Part shown: piece after piece, positions 12,403 through 24,389 of the stretch | Layout of the letters: every line of letters begins with the position of its first letter | How positions within the stretch are numbered: the stretch's first letter is position 1 | DNA from: Bisporella sp. PMI_857 | Lineage: Eukaryota > Ascomycota > Leotiomycetes > Helotiales > Helotiaceae | Assembly (NCBI GenBank): GCA_021307315.1 | Contig: JAJSPD010000003.1 | Coordinates: forward strand, 930,001 to 994,000 | DNA: 64,000 nucleotides | Direction: 5' to 3' | The notes under the pieces: model-generated | Told to the model about the DNA's origin: nothing | Database searches by the model: none | The model's input: only the letters and a program-made list of their open reading frames with translations | Program-made: the position numbers and the translations under genes

Positions 12403-14698
12403 TCAAACTTCTGCCTTATTATTTTCCCTCAGGCCGTCGTTTGTACGAAGTAGTTGTGGAGGAACAACTCGTTTTGGAAATGTAACCTCGAACGCGCTTA
12501 GAAATCGAAATATTAGATCTCCTCTCCCTGCCTTAGCAATGACCGCCAAAGAAAAAGGACGGCCCAGATGCTTCAGGGTTCCAAGGGGCATGGTCGCCAT
12601 CGGATAGCCTTGGAATGTAAATCGCATTCAAAGCTTACCTGAAGCCATAGCTAATGTTGGTATTTCGCTGTCCTGGAATTCCAATTAGATCGAATCCTTG
12701 ATCACTGAAAGGTGGGCCGAACCCCTGTTCTCTAGATAGTTTCTAGGGGTGGTTTAGTGCAACTTCTCGTTCCGTAGTATTGATCTTATAATGGAGAGTC
12801 TTAATCAGAATACCCTGGTTCGAATGATCTGTGCTGCATCAGTTGACATTTCTCGCACAAGAAATAAATGTATTCACCAAATAGTATCTCTATGTCCGCA
12901 TGATTTGAGTTCTACTGCACCAATTCCTCTAGAGTTCTCACCTCCGAGGATTCCAAGCTCCCAAGACAATTGTCGATATTCTTCTGATATTCATTGACTA
13001 AATATCTATTAGTACGAGTTGTTAGAGAATGTTCATACAGTACAGATGATGGTTGACATCACTGAAACACCATTTATCTTAAAGTCTCTAGCGAGTGAAA
13101 GCGACACGGGATATTCAACAACGGGCCCGCTCTCTTTGATTTTACTGACGGCATTTAAATAGGCCGTGTTCTAGTTGACGTTATCAGTGGGCTATTTAAT
13201 ATTTGTAGAACCTACCAATTGTTCCGTTACACTCTCGATTGGTGGACAGCTTGCCGCAGGGAAATGCTAGATGGCTGGATCGACGAAGCCAACTTTTAGG
13301 CCCGTAAATGTCTTAGTGAGAAAAGATGTATATCCAGTGGCTGGTAGCTTCCGTTGTACCTCGTCAGTCTGCATCATAGCCGTAATAGAGGCGAGATCTC
13401 TGGTAGACTTAGTCATTGCACCAATGGAGCCAAGCGCTGTTGAAAGAGTTCATGCGCCTTCTCTCAGAACACTTCCAGCAGTGGGCTTTAGTGCGAAGAG
13501 TGCCGCTCTTCCCGCTTGTTGCGCCAGAGACCCGTCGGTCTCGGTGCCGATTGCTAGCGGGTTGTAACCAGCAGATACTCCCACCGCGGAGCCTGTTGAA
13601 GTGCCACATGGACTCTGTAGAATATCAGGTGGAGCCTTATTTCAAAGTGTTGGAAACTCACTGTATGTCCCATTGGAGCCTCTCCTTCGCGTATACCGCC
13701 AATGATATATGCTGAATATGTCTGGCCGCCCACAGTGGAAAGTCCATTAACATAATTGAAGCCTCGGGAAATTGGCAAGTGACTAGTATCAGATCGGCTA
13801 TGGAACCCGAGACTTACTTCCAATTGGAAAACTCCTGTTGAATGATTAGTATCGGCATGTTACTGTACATACATCCTAGAAGGTGAAGGTACGAACATTT
13901 AAATTGGTCTTTCCAATGATAATCAAACCATTTACTATCAACTCCAGCTCTATCAGTTCTAAAAAGAGAGGCAAAAGGCATTGAGTCGTACCTTGTTAAC
14001 GACCGCAGAATTCTTAACTGGTTTGGAAGTGAGCAGTGCATGCCACCCAAATGTTGAGGGAGTCCTAAGGATGGGGAGGTCGAAAGAGCATCCTAAAACA
14101 ACATATGAGTAATGATTCCGGCATCATAGTGGCTTATCTCCTCTGCCTCGATAATGATCGGGATTCCACGGAACAGGCCTCGTAGCTTTCCATAGCGCCG
14201 CTCTTCATCCAGCTGGCAGCCTCCTTGAGAATCAACTCTCATGGCCGGACAAAGAGCATAGCGCGAAGATTTACTCCTGCTCTGTCCTCCATGGAGATTT
14301 GATCAAGCACCTGCTCAACTAACATAACGCTTGTAATACTTCCTCTATCCAGCACGCTCAAACGAGCCGTCTTAATCGTCGTCATAGTTGCCAGAGATGA
14401 GTGAACTTTGATCAGCCAAAACACATCTCTCGTCCAAAGGACTAGGGTAAGAGAAAGAAAATAGGAAGTGGCAGAAGAAGAATCAAGCCTCAGCAAGACA
14501 TGGTTGTTTTATCAAGGGAGTGCTAGTTGTATTGGTTGCTTTGGGATGATAACTTGTCTCCGTTTTTGAGGTGTCGATATAGTAATCTTGGCCGATGATT
14601 GTATAGAGCGGTGGTGATGCTATGTCGACGCTTCTCCGGGTGGGCGCACATCCGCATGCAAACCTCAAAGCTAATTTGACTCCAAAAGTAACATACAT
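12403..14698 (-). pseudogene. Decayed amidase-signature-family gene
   Basis: Pieces of a fungal amidase appear in order on the minus strand but in different frames. They are a leader-like piece (TIIGQDYYIDTSKTE) near 14600, an N-terminal helix (SITSVMLVEQVLDQI) near 14350, QLDEERRYGKLRGLFRGIPI near 14200, an STVGGQTYSAYI segment near 13730, and the signature PCGTSTGSAVGVSAGYNPLA followed by GTETDGSL near 13600. GAMTKSTRDLASI and GLKVGFVDPAI follow, then the C-terminal GYPMATMPLGTLKHLGRPFS at 12560-12610. The Gly/Ser-rich signature holding the catalytic serines is still readable. Stops interrupt it (after REGA, after FVDPAI, after FVRP) and at least two frameshifts are needed. An intact member would hydrolyse amide bonds; this copy cannot. 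Confidence 0.85.
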
Positions 14699-16094
14699 CC
14701 GGATATGTTCTAAGTTATATTTTGCTTAAAGCGTGGACACAGTGTAAACCAGAGTGAAGTCAGATTTCAACTGCCAGTCTGTCACGGCTCCTTATTTAAA
14801 GTTTGTGTTGGGATACCTATCACCGTGCAAAATGCGCAGTAGCTATTGACTACGCGCTTGCGGTGGTGATGATGGTTCCTTCTTTTCCTGATTAGATTCT
14901 AAGCTACGGTCTACAAAGCAGGTGTAGGTATGACCCACAATTTACGTGCTCCGGTAGTTCACATGACCTTGATTATGTGCATAACAACATTTAAGCTTCA
15001 CTTTTGTTTTTTAGTTTAATATTCTTGTAATAAAAACCTTAATATAGCTTGAAAAAGAGCTAGTATTGGCTTTGTAACACAACTTGGTTTAAATATTTTT
15101 GATTTGACTGTCTTTTCTGGAACATGTGCATGTAAAACTAATATTCTTTTAACTGCCTGAGTTAAAACATAATTATGAATCAACCGCCAAGTTAAAGGTT
15201 TCAACCTTCTAGGGATCAGCAAACTTTTGGAGGGATTAAAATCAATTTGAAATGCTGCTTCGGGGCTTGCCTCCAAAATATAGATATAATTAGATCCAAT
15301 ATTCAGTACATACTTGCTGCGGGTTTCTTCTAGATTGGCCATCGTGGTGTGAAGTTCCAGGATGCCAATTTGATACTTTGCAGTATAACGGAGCAATAAC
15401 AATCAGCAAATAAGCTTAATTCAGTGGAGAGTTCTTAATAGTCGACTTATCCGCCAGAAACCACATTGCAGGACTATCATAATTTCTTCCACAGGATGTG
15501 ATTCGTTTCTTGTCATGAAGAGTCAAACAAGCTAAGGGTAGTAATCGAAACTATTCCTAGGATGAAATACCATAACTCCTTCTGTCTTCAACTTAACCAT
15601 CCACTTTATAAACACTAGAAGGACTCTCAGTTACCAGAAAATCTTGGAAACACATTCATCTTGCTGTGTATTAACTTTTCATTACTGTGCATAAAGATTA
15701 CCCTTTATTGTTTAGACATAGATGTTCCTCCCTCAATTAGCACTTCTCCATGAAGCTTTCCTAAAATTGGACAGGCCCGCGTTTGTCACCTATCTGGACA
15801 GTTCCACTCAACGCTCTTGCCCATTTCCGTAAGGCAGCTACTATATTTCTTTTTATGTCCCTTCCATTCATCTTTTCCTTACCAAAGCCATCCTCACACA
15901 ACATCAATCCATCGAGCCGGCTCTTGTCATACTAAACTTTTGTGGATTATAGCTTTTGCTTACCTTTGCTACTAATCATTTGCGAATTCTTGAATCATCG
16001 CCATCACTGGTAATTACAGCTATCTCTCCTAAAAGTGCCTGGCAAGACACTACCATGACTCGAAGACTGCTGACCAAACCTTTATACAGAAATT
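14699..16094. other. Intergenic; one AT-rich open frame of unknown status
   Basis: A minus-strand frame at 15016-15342 encodes 108 residues from ATG (begins MANLEETRSKYVLNIGSNYI). It has low complexity codon use and no recognised domain. It may be chance in AT-rich DNA. Otherwise this is the promoter side of the HsbA-type gene. Confidence 0.35.
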
Positions 16095-16874
16095 ATGCAT
16101 TTCTCAATTATCTCCTTGGCCTCTCTCCTCTGCGTCGACGCTGCCCTGACCGCAGTAACATCTCCTTCACTAAACAACTCTAATACCGCAGTTTCGTCTT
16201 CCTTATGTGCTCCATCAGCAAGCGCAGTAGCTCTAGGTAGATCATCCCATACCATGGCTCGCTTCTTTCCTCCTTTGAAACTTGTCTTGTTCAATCATTT
16301 ATGTTAATGTTTATTAAGAGGTCCTCCATGACGCGCATCGAACTCCTTTGAACTTTCTTGGAAGGGAAAGCATCATCCGGCAGGCTCTCAGGGACGTCCA
16401 GTACCACACTGATAAATGGATTGATGCAATTGTGTCCTGGGATGGCGAGGCCTCATCTATTAGCGACGTTGATGTTGGTGGATCAAGTTTGGTGTGAGTT
16501 CTTGAAACAATATCATATATTTCGGTCCACTAATATGCCTCAGATTCGCCCTGCAGGCTAATACGGAGAATATTATGCCCTCCCCCAACTTGACGCTAGT
16601 TCCGATTAAAAAGCTTCAAGGTCCTGCAGAGGATCTCGGAATTTCTACCAAGTCCCTTCTTGATCTCCTCGTCAAATGGAAACCAAAATTTGATGCTGCT
16701 AAGGAGAGTGAGAGGATTAAGAATCACATTGAGAAAGCTGGGAAGGCTTCTGAGGCGTTCTCAGAAGTGATTGAAAGCAAGCTCAAGGATCCTACTGCCA
16801 AAAAGAAAGCGGGAGAGGCTTTTCTACGCCTCAGAAGCGAGTTCGCTAAAGTTCTAGCTGCTTACAAGCAATAG
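16095..16874 (+). CDS. Hydrophobic surface-binding protein A (HsbA) / cell-wall mannoprotein family
   Basis: Three exons, 16095-16236, 16319-16493 and 16544-16874, give 215 residues. The first intron is GTAGAT...TTAAG and the second GTGAGT...CCTCAG with a CTAAT branch point; both keep frame. The N-terminus is a signal peptide (MHFSIISLASLLCVDAALTA). The mature part is helical, with a run such as LRDVQYHTDKWIDAIVSWDG in the middle and a C-terminal half rich in Lys, Ala and Ser (SKLKDPTAKKKAGEAF). This matches the HsbA family of secreted fungal proteins that bind hydrophobic surfaces or the cell wall. It has few cysteines, as usual for the family. A downstream alternative acceptor (CTGCAG) paired with GTGTGA would also keep frame. 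Confidence 0.75.
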
Positions 16875-17461
16875 CTTTGGGCTCTAACCATCTGCCTCTT
16901 TAGGTTGTGAAGATTGTGGGAAGGGGTCCTGTTTGAGAAAGGCAGTTTTCATTCCTCAACTGGCCCAGAGATGAGAGTTTTAATTTCTTACCTGTATGAC
17001 GGCATCGCACATTGTGATTTCTGAAGATTCACCGTATCAATGAATTGAATCATTTCCATCACTCGTTTCAATTCTATACTCCATTGAGTCGCCTTAAATA
17101 TCATGAGATAGAGATTTCCAGATTTATTGCCAGTAGTTAGGATGCCGTTCACGGCTCAAATGACCGACTTGCACACCGCCACAATTACCATGCTGCACTC
17201 ATTTAGACAAAGTTAAGAACAAGCTTAAGTGACAAGCAAAGTTATTCAGGATACATAAAGCGAGAATATCGAATTGACTAGAATCCAAAGTCCTTTCAAA
17301 CTTAAACTTATGAATTATTTTTTCAAAATTGTTCCATTCCTGCTTCCACTCTTCCTTAAAGATTATAAGCTCGAGGATCAGAAAAGAAGGATGCTTAGTT
17401 GCCGTGCGTAAGCCAGTCAATGGTAGAAGTTACCCAGTAGGCTGTCTTATATTGTAACGAC
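16875..17461. other. Intergenic (convergent 3' flanks)
   Basis: Lies between a plus-strand and a minus-strand gene. The 17199-17420 minus frame has no start context and looks random. Confidence 0.5.
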
Positions 17462-18034
17462 TCAGCCAATGCTGTGATATAGAAAATAAGGAATCAGGAG
17501 GATGAACAGCGTGATGCTGAGCAGCCAGATGAAGTTGCGTTTTCTTGGATGTCCAGCTGGTTGGGACCTCTGCCAACCTTGCCCGTGCCAGGAGATGGGC
17601 TGAAGTTCTGGGGGGTTTGGGCTAAGGGCAGATGTTGTTTAGTGCCACGACTCCAATAACGACTTTAGCTCAAAGTGAGCACGTGTACATCTTGTAGGTA
17701 TTTTTATATTCGAGATGGCGAGAACTTACCGTACAGGCCTATGTTAATAAGACCATCTGAAACAGGATGACCTTTGTATTGTTTAGATACACTATTTGCT
17801 GTCGAAGCGATCGAACTGTCGCGAGCTTTTGGGCCCTTCTTGTCCACCAATGTCACATCTGTTCCTCCCATTGACAATACTAGATCGTGTCCTGAGGTAA
17901 TAGACACTTTAGAATGCTGGTGGTCTTCCCACCAAACATAGGAGGGGACAAGGCGCCGCTCTTAAACAAACTTTACGCCCGACAAGCTCACGCTTGCCAC
18001 CCTCACGTATTTTAACGTCAACACCTTTCTGCAT
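17462..18034 (-). CDS. Small single-pass (C-tail-anchored) membrane protein, unknown function
   Basis: Three short exons, 17977-18034, 17730-17891 and 17462-17607, give 121 residues. Introns are GTAAAG...CTCAG (17892-17976) and GTAAGT...CCCCAG (17608-17729), and both junctions fall in phase 1 and preserve frame. The protein begins MQKGVDVKIREGGKRELVGR, carries a Lys/Ser-rich middle (KKGPKARDSSIASTANS) and ends in one long hydrophobic helix (NFIWLLSITLFILLIPYFLY) a few residues from the stop, as in tail-anchored proteins. No signal peptide is visible. The middle exon is the only one long enough to stand out as an open frame; the other two were found by following splice signals. No family is recognised. 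Confidence 0.6.
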
Positions 18035-18305
18035 CACACTGGGAAGGTTTGTACATTGTATTTCCTTTATATTCTGCTTTAAATCAATTTAGTTGAATAA
18101 TGATTTTTAGAGTTATAAGCGTTAAAGTAGCCAAAGGGAAAATAAGGAAACTTTCGCCAAATCCTTTTGGATGAGAACCTAGATTTTGTAATAAAAGAGA
18201 CCCAGCTACATTGACACGTACACGCCACGCTCCATGACAGGTGTAGCAACTTTACCCAGAGCTTCGTCGTATGCCCGCGCTCTCTGGCAAGAGAAAAGCG
18301 AATGC

Positions 18306-19847
18306 CTAGAGCTTCAAGACAAGCAGACCATGGCTATATAGGCCGGTCACAATCACTGTGTTACTCTTGATATCTTGGACGGCCGTGGCGCTGGTCGGAA
18401 ATTCAGTGCCTACGTATACCGGCTTCACTCCGTTGGCTTCAGACCACTCCAACACACAGGACGTCGCTTGTCCAGTCTCACAATACTTCTGCATTTGTGG
18501 CTCGGCTTGGGCCAAATCAGCAGGCGAATTACATATGTGTCGTGTCTTTGCAAACTTAGTGGTGCTTGGTGCGTGGGGATGCCCTGCCATAAGCAACGTT
18601 CCAGTGCCTGAAACAGAAAGATTGTCGACTAGACAGGGCAGTGTTATTTGTGAGAGATACCTTAGTGTTGGGGGGTTAGCGCCGTCGGAAGAGTAAAGGT
18701 ACACGGAAGCCTGGCTCGTTGAAGCTACTGCTAGCGTGGTCCTATTGAGCAACTCGATCCCATTCGCAAAAGGAACACGGGCGACTGTAGTGGCTTTGAC
18801 AGCGTGGTCATCAGAATCACTTTGCCCATTGGGTGAGATGTCGACGTCTAGTATGTGTTAACATGCCGTGTCTAATCTTGGGCTTCCCTTTCTCAAGTTC
18901 CGTGAATGCTTGGTTCTGGGCCACGAGAATTCAAACAAACATGTCACTTACTACCGACACATTAGTACTTGCTCTAGAAATTATCACACACCAAGCCTAG
19001 AAACCGAAAGATCAAGAGCCTGAGCTTGAACATGAAGAGCTACAAGATGCTATAACACATACCGGATAACACTCCCACCTGGGATGGAGAGGTAGGTCTC
19101 CACATATTGCAAAAATCTAGACCGAGCCATAAGGAAATAATGGTCATTTGTTACGTAGAACTCATGATCATTAACAACAACTATCGAGTTTGGGGCATGT
19201 ATCGCAGGATGGTGGATCGAGCGAATGTGCCTTGCAGTGAGAGTCTGGAGGTCTAACTTGAACATGTCAATCCTTGAACCATCGTGGCGGTGGTTCGCGA
19301 CGAAGAGTGTTGATGTTGGTTTGTCGTAGGCCAGGCCCAGGGGATGAAAGTCGATTCCGGGCTTATATTCTACTAGCCTTATGGCTTTCAGAGACTCTGT
19401 GTTATCGGTACCTCGATAATCGTACACGTAAAGCTCGCCACCAGCAATTGGGCCAGGAAGGAAAATCCCCTTTGTACGGAGAGTCAGGAACATGATGCCC
19501 AGTATCATCTGCACCGACTGTAAGATGTGAACCAACAACACTTACCATGACGGTGTTCCATCTCTCCCGTCCGGCATCACACCCAACAATCGCGATGCCT
19601 TCCGATTCCACAAGCACTATATCCTCACAACTACGAATCCTATCCGCGAACTTGATTTCATGCGCCTGAAAGTTGCTAATCTTGACAATTCTTTCGGGTG
19701 CATTGCTATAGAAGAGTAAAAGGACACGATACCTACCCCAGAGCCAGGGCGAAAGTGCAGCTAGGCTCAGGATGGTCTTTCAGGTCAATTTGAGTCGGGC
19801 TCGGGACAAGGTGAGGGTAAACCTACTAGAGCTCTCTTCCATATCAT
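18306..19847 (-). CDS. Paraoxonase/arylesterase-like (SMP-30 type) beta-propeller protein; internal junction unresolved
   Basis: Exons 19827-19847, 19546-19776 and 19063-19469 join cleanly (GTAGGT...GAAAG and GTAAGT...ACAAAG). They give an N-terminal membrane anchor (LTILSLAALSPWLWGRYRVL) and then propeller blades. Family hallmarks are FHPLGLAYD, FVANHRHDGSRIDMFKLD, HAPNSIVVVNDHEFYVTNDH and, in the last exon, VPFANGIELLN. The Asn and Asp residues in PNSIVV, FYVTND and ANGI correspond to the calcium-binding positions of paraoxonases. Such enzymes hydrolyse lactones or aryl esters, often in secretory or membrane locations. After 19063 (donor GTATGT) the last coding block (18306 to about 18847) cannot be joined in frame by one GT-AG intron. 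Joining at CCCAG (18916) is in frame but meets a TAA shortly before DVDISPNG. The gene may be damaged or have a further small exon. Confidence 0.72.
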
Positions 19848-20910
19848 AGTGACTGGGGTGTACGTACGCCTAGTTATGAATAGCACCGTCGATAGGAAAA
19901 AGGTCACACAGAGTTGTCGATAATGAAGCCGTTTACAGTTGGGCTCAAATGTAAGTACCGGACTTGAGTTTGTTTGCGTTAGGATTCGAGACGTTGAATT
20001 AAGGTGTAGAGTGTGGGGTATCTCACTCAAGTATGTACTGGGCGATGACCCCTCCTCCCTTGTGAGTTTTGAAGCAGATCCAGGGCTGGTCTGCAGCTGA
20101 CTTTAGCTTACTTACCTAAGTACTTATTAAATAGGTCTCTAATCATAAAGGTTGTAATAAGTCATGTCCCACTATCCTAATAAACTTCAACCTGCGTAAC
20201 GCAGCTGCTACCACCAATTCGCAATGGTCTGGCTGGCGATATATTCACATTGTTTCCTATTTCTATATTTGGGGCAGAAATGAGATACAACTAATACTAA
20301 CACATAGACATCCGCTTTAGGCATAGAAGGTCATCCTGGATGGAGCGGCTTTAGGGACTATGACAAAAATTTTGGCAGAGTTAACCTATGACTCTATTGT
20401 CTCTCCTCTATCCATTGAGAGAAATGGATATGGCAGAATCGCAATGAGGCAAAGATTGTATTGCACGTCCATGGGTTGTTGAATGAGAGACAATGCAGGG
20501 AATTATTGAGCAAAAGAGCCACAGAATCAGGAAAGTAATTCCCCGACTCTATTGTACTTTTATAACAAACCAGGTCAAGCCTCACCATCCTTGAGAAGCT
20601 CCTCAATAAGTCATTCTCCGTGCTGATCGCATATCGTAGATCCATTACTGCTGCGCCCGTTAGCTTCCTCAAAATGAATAAGTCGTAGATAGCAAAAACG
20701 AGTTTCACTTTGGAAAATAAAGGCAAAACAACAAATTTCCTCTCCCGCTGTCCATGACTAGCGCTGTACATGTGATGGATTGTGGTTCTAGCTTTTCCAA
20801 TCGTGCATCCTCAATTCCTTCAACGCCACCTGACCAAATCGATCTCCTCTCTTGTTGTAAATGCCTATTCCTTCCAAACTCACACCATCTCTACTGCCAA
20901 CTTTCGTCCA
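19848..20910. other. Intergenic, no supported gene
   Basis: A minus-strand frame of 125 codons (20394-20771) has no domain and unlikely composition. Otherwise nothing is seen; the right end is the 3' flank of TSC13. Confidence 0.45.
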
Positions 20911-21935
20911 TCATATCGCCACGAAAGGAAGGATGACTGTCCTCTTCTTCTTATATTTGTCTGGAAATTCAGCACGTAGTGCTTTTTCTTTCTTCCATGC
21001 CCACTGATACATTTGACCGAATGCGAATACTAGGAATACGCCTGTACCAATACTCTTTGTGACGAGTAGAACGCCAACCCACGCGAGCGTCTCGAAGAAG
21101 TAGTTGGGGCATGTCACCAAGTTGAAGCCATAGCCTTTTGGTATCCCTCGCTCTGTGCCTCCCGGCGACCGTAGGTTGCTCAACGTGATATGTGTCTTCC
21201 AATTGCTTAGCTCTCCAAACAAATATAAAGCCACTCCTGCCACATCCAGATAATTAATCGTTGGTGACGATTTTGCCGTAGGAGCATTAGGCCCGTATAT
21301 CCAGTATGCAATGTTCAGCCCACTTAATACCCAGTAGTGCGCCGAGTTTTTGAAGATATTACGGACGGGCATAGTATTAAGCGAAAACTTGTGTACGAAG
21401 AGCGTCTCATATTCACGCTTGACAAAATGTAGGATGATCATGGCCGCGGACAGCTTTTGGGAGGTCGAGAGAGGGGCGCTGGTTTTGTAGATGTAGTTTC
21501 GCAGAAAGAGGAAGGCGAGGTGGATTACAATTGGCCCGGCGTATTCGATTACGAAGACTGTGAGCCATGATATTTGTGGTCCTGTAGGGTATGTGAGTTG
21601 GGCTTTGAGGCGTAGGTGAAGATGCGCATACCTAGATCTTTTACGAGTATCTCTTTTGTATTCACGACCTCTTTGTTTCTGCTGACAAGGGCTTTGTGGT
21701 CTTTCAAAAGCTTCTTCTTTGAATCAAAGATTCCCAAACGGTTTGGATCCAACCCGCCTGCCTGCTTCGCCAGTGCGACCTTTACATCTTGAACTGATGT
21801 CCTTTCCGTTATGTTTATTGTGGTGGGTAAGGATTTGATGGGTTTTCTCCCAGCTTTGGGATATGTTAGCTGCCGTCAACTGAATTAGCAGCGGTACGGC
21901 TTACAGCGATTGATGACTTTCAAAGTTGTTGCCAT
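20911..21935 (-). CDS. TSC13: Very-long-chain trans-2,3-enoyl-CoA reductase
   Basis: Three exons, 21905-21935, 21632-21853 and 20911-21581, give 307 residues, the usual length. Introns are GTAAGC...CCAAAG (with GCTAAC branch point) and GTATGC...CTACAG; the joins give VINRSGRKPIKSLP and KDLGPQISW. The N-terminal 90 residues form a ubiquitin-like region. The steroid-reductase fold follows, with several membrane helices (VFVIEYAGPIVIHLAFLFL) and conserved motifs FVKREYETLFVHKFS, GYGFNLVTCPNYFFETLAW and the lysine-rich ER-type C-terminus (KYKKKRTVILPF). The enzyme makes the last reduction in each VLCFA elongation cycle at the ER, supplying sphingolipid acyl chains. The motif match leaves little doubt. 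Confidence 0.95.
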
Positions 21936-23377
21936 GATGGACGTGCCCGATTGACCTTAGAGCCAGCCTTGTATATACGAGATTATCTTGTGAAGTGTTG
22001 AGACGGCCGAAAGCTGTGATCAAAAGTGTTGATTGGAAAGGCCGAGGTAGTCTTGGCAAGGGCGTGCTCTATCAACTGACGGCTTAAATATAGTAAAGTG
22101 GTTCGTCAACGTACAGTACATATCTTGTTTCCGTCTTCACCATCATTCGTGTGAAGCTTTATCAGAATTTCAATTGTGTGTTGTGGTGACCAATATAATT
22201 TTTACATAGAAATTCAACACGTAAACAATGCTGGCTCAATTTGAACAACTGACAGCATGGACGACATAAATGAGGGCTTTGTTTCTCATTTATTTACTTC
22301 TTTTTTCGTTGGCGATGGAGCTAGTCCTGCCCTGGTCTCAGCCTATATGCGCCCAAATACATTCATACGCCAGTATGAAAGAACATAAACAACGCCATAC
22401 ACATCATGCTGAACAACTTAAAGCCACCACCTCATTCCAAGATTATTCTCATGTGCTTCTTAGATTCACACCTTACAATATCGAAGCAAATTTCCCCATT
22501 ATCACCAAAACAAAATTCAATACATGTACTAAACGAAATATATAATATACCATAGCTGCCGACATCTGGATCCGAAGGAGCGTATATGTCAATTGCAAAT
22601 CTCTTCTCAAACAGACTTCCAGATCCTCAAAGATGCATGAAGTACTACACGGCCAAACATACTGACCTCCTCCTTGGCTGTATTATTCAGGTCAAATGGC
22701 AACTGTACGAAACTCAACAGCCCCGAGGATACTATGGAAGAGAACAAAGATACAGGTAAGGTACGTTACCCATCAAATTTTAGCCCTCCTTCTAGGTCTC
22801 ATCCCTACCTTACCACTTATAATACTTAAACTCCGCAATTATGACTTCCCTATTTACTGTCAGTCTTATGGGTGATTATCATTATGGAGTGTCTTACTTA
22901 TGAGACACACTCTATAAGTGTGTAGATCTTTCTCGGTTGCTCAGACATTTAGTTCGCAACGCATGTTCAAATTAGAATAATTAAACCCAGGACAAGCGGT
23001 ATTCTTTCGTTCTAAATGTATTCGTTCTATTTAAGTAGCCATTACCCTCTAGATCCTGCACAGAAGTGCCTCAATCATCAGATCTTCGCACCTCATTCTT
23101 ACCAATGCCACGAAGAAGGGTATAATTGGCAAATCTTTTTGGTGCGTACCACGTTTACATTAATCATCAGGCGGTATAAGCCCAAGCGACTATCAAACTA
23201 TCGAGGCCGCATCACCTCTCATCGTTCCCTTATCTTGGTCGAGAATGGAGACCAATCACCCTCCTATTTCCCATCCTTGGGAAATTTCCCCCCTACCGGG
23301 CTGAAGATATACTGATTTTGACCATTCGCATTCTTGTCGCTTGGATAATAGGGACCCTCGAAGCTGTCCCAATTAGT
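21936..23377. other. Intergenic, promoter side of TSC13
   Basis: Holds the TSC13 promoter. Frames at 22270-22545 and 23016-23315 plus start with ATG but have no domain or splice context. A short imperfect inverted repeat (AGTGTCT...AGACACT) lies near 22892-22915. Confidence 0.45.
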
Positions 23378-24389
23378 CTATCGAGTGTGGATATTTGGTT
23401 TCTCTGATCTATCTCGTCCTCGCTGACACCCCTTGCCAAGGGCCAGCAGACCGCCTTTCCCTTCTTCTATAAGCTTGTCAGTGAAACGGTGGCCACCACC
23501 ATCACATTGAAAGCCACCATTCTCTCGTAGCCACTGGTCTGAGTTAGTCTTTATTATTTCTGTATAAGAAAGCAACGGAAAGGTACTTACGCCTTTGGGA
23601 TCAGGGTAAGGATCGGTTTGACCAAGAATCTTCTCAGCCCATTCAGGTTGTTTCTTCTTCTCTGCGGCGTTCATGTTATCAAAATTGCTCTACTTTGAGG
23701 CTCATACTTAGTCTTCTCTTGTGTGTAGAAGAGAACCAATCTGTGGCGGAGCGGATGAGGTGAAGCCGAGGAACTTCTCAGTATTTCCTCTTGCATCAGG
23801 GTCTTCTTCGTCACTCTCACTCTCCGACTCAGATTCAGATTCAGCATCACGACCTTCTAGCATGGTCTGAGCCGGCGTAATGCTCACGTCGCGACCTCCC
23901 AGCGACGTTGATTGGGAGGCAATGCCTTTTCCATCACGACTACCAAGCATTGTATGTGTTGGTGCTTTACTATTTGCACCGCTTCCACCAATGGTTGTTT
24001 GTGTAGCTGAAACTACCCTCTTACTACCACCAAACTTTGTCTGCTCCGTAGGGGCGGACGTCTTACTCTTCCCTGCAAAAAGCTCAGCACGAGCCTTTGT
24101 AAATACGTCTGTGCATCAATAGTTGATATTGCCGACCAGCTGCTAGACTTATCGATGGTGTCAAGCTTTGGATGGGCAATGGCAATTTTCGGCTCAATGC
24201 CGCCGTTGCGGTTGGACCCTTGGTTTTTGATGGAGCTTTGGAGAGAGCTCTGCTTGGAGGAAGCTTGGAGGAGTCATCATCTTCATCGTCAAGAGAGAGA
24301 TAGGAGATATCATCTTGAAGCTCCTCAACAGGTGGTGGGGGAGCCATGCTTTGACCTGGGACTTTGCTGCTCGATAGTGGCGTAGACAC
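23378..24389 (-). pseudogene. Uncharacterised acidic, repeat-bearing gene with frame breaks
   Basis: The 5' end encodes an ATG-started acidic segment (SYLSLDDEDDDSS). Protein-like reading then moves to a second frame (IEPKIAIAHPKLDTIDKSSS) and, near 24090, to a third (ARAELFAGKSKTSAPTEQTK). The third frame carries repeated T-x-[IL]-G-[GS]-x-x units (TTIGGSG, TMLGSRD, TSLGGRD, TMLEGRD) and a Ser-Glu-Asp tract, ending at 23708. A further exon pair at 23378-23674, joined by GTAAGT...GACCAG, gives TDPYPDPKG then WLRENGGFQCDGGGHRFTDK, a small Cys/His/Gly motif seen at the C-terminus of many uncharacterised fungal proteins. No plain introns explain the two frame changes, so this may be a damaged gene, or two genes. 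Function unknown. Confidence 0.5.

Noticed and set aside
12816..12830. GGTTCGAAT-like B-box suggesting a tRNA gene
   Set aside because: No matching A-box or foldable acceptor stem nearby, and the stretch lies inside the amidase relic.
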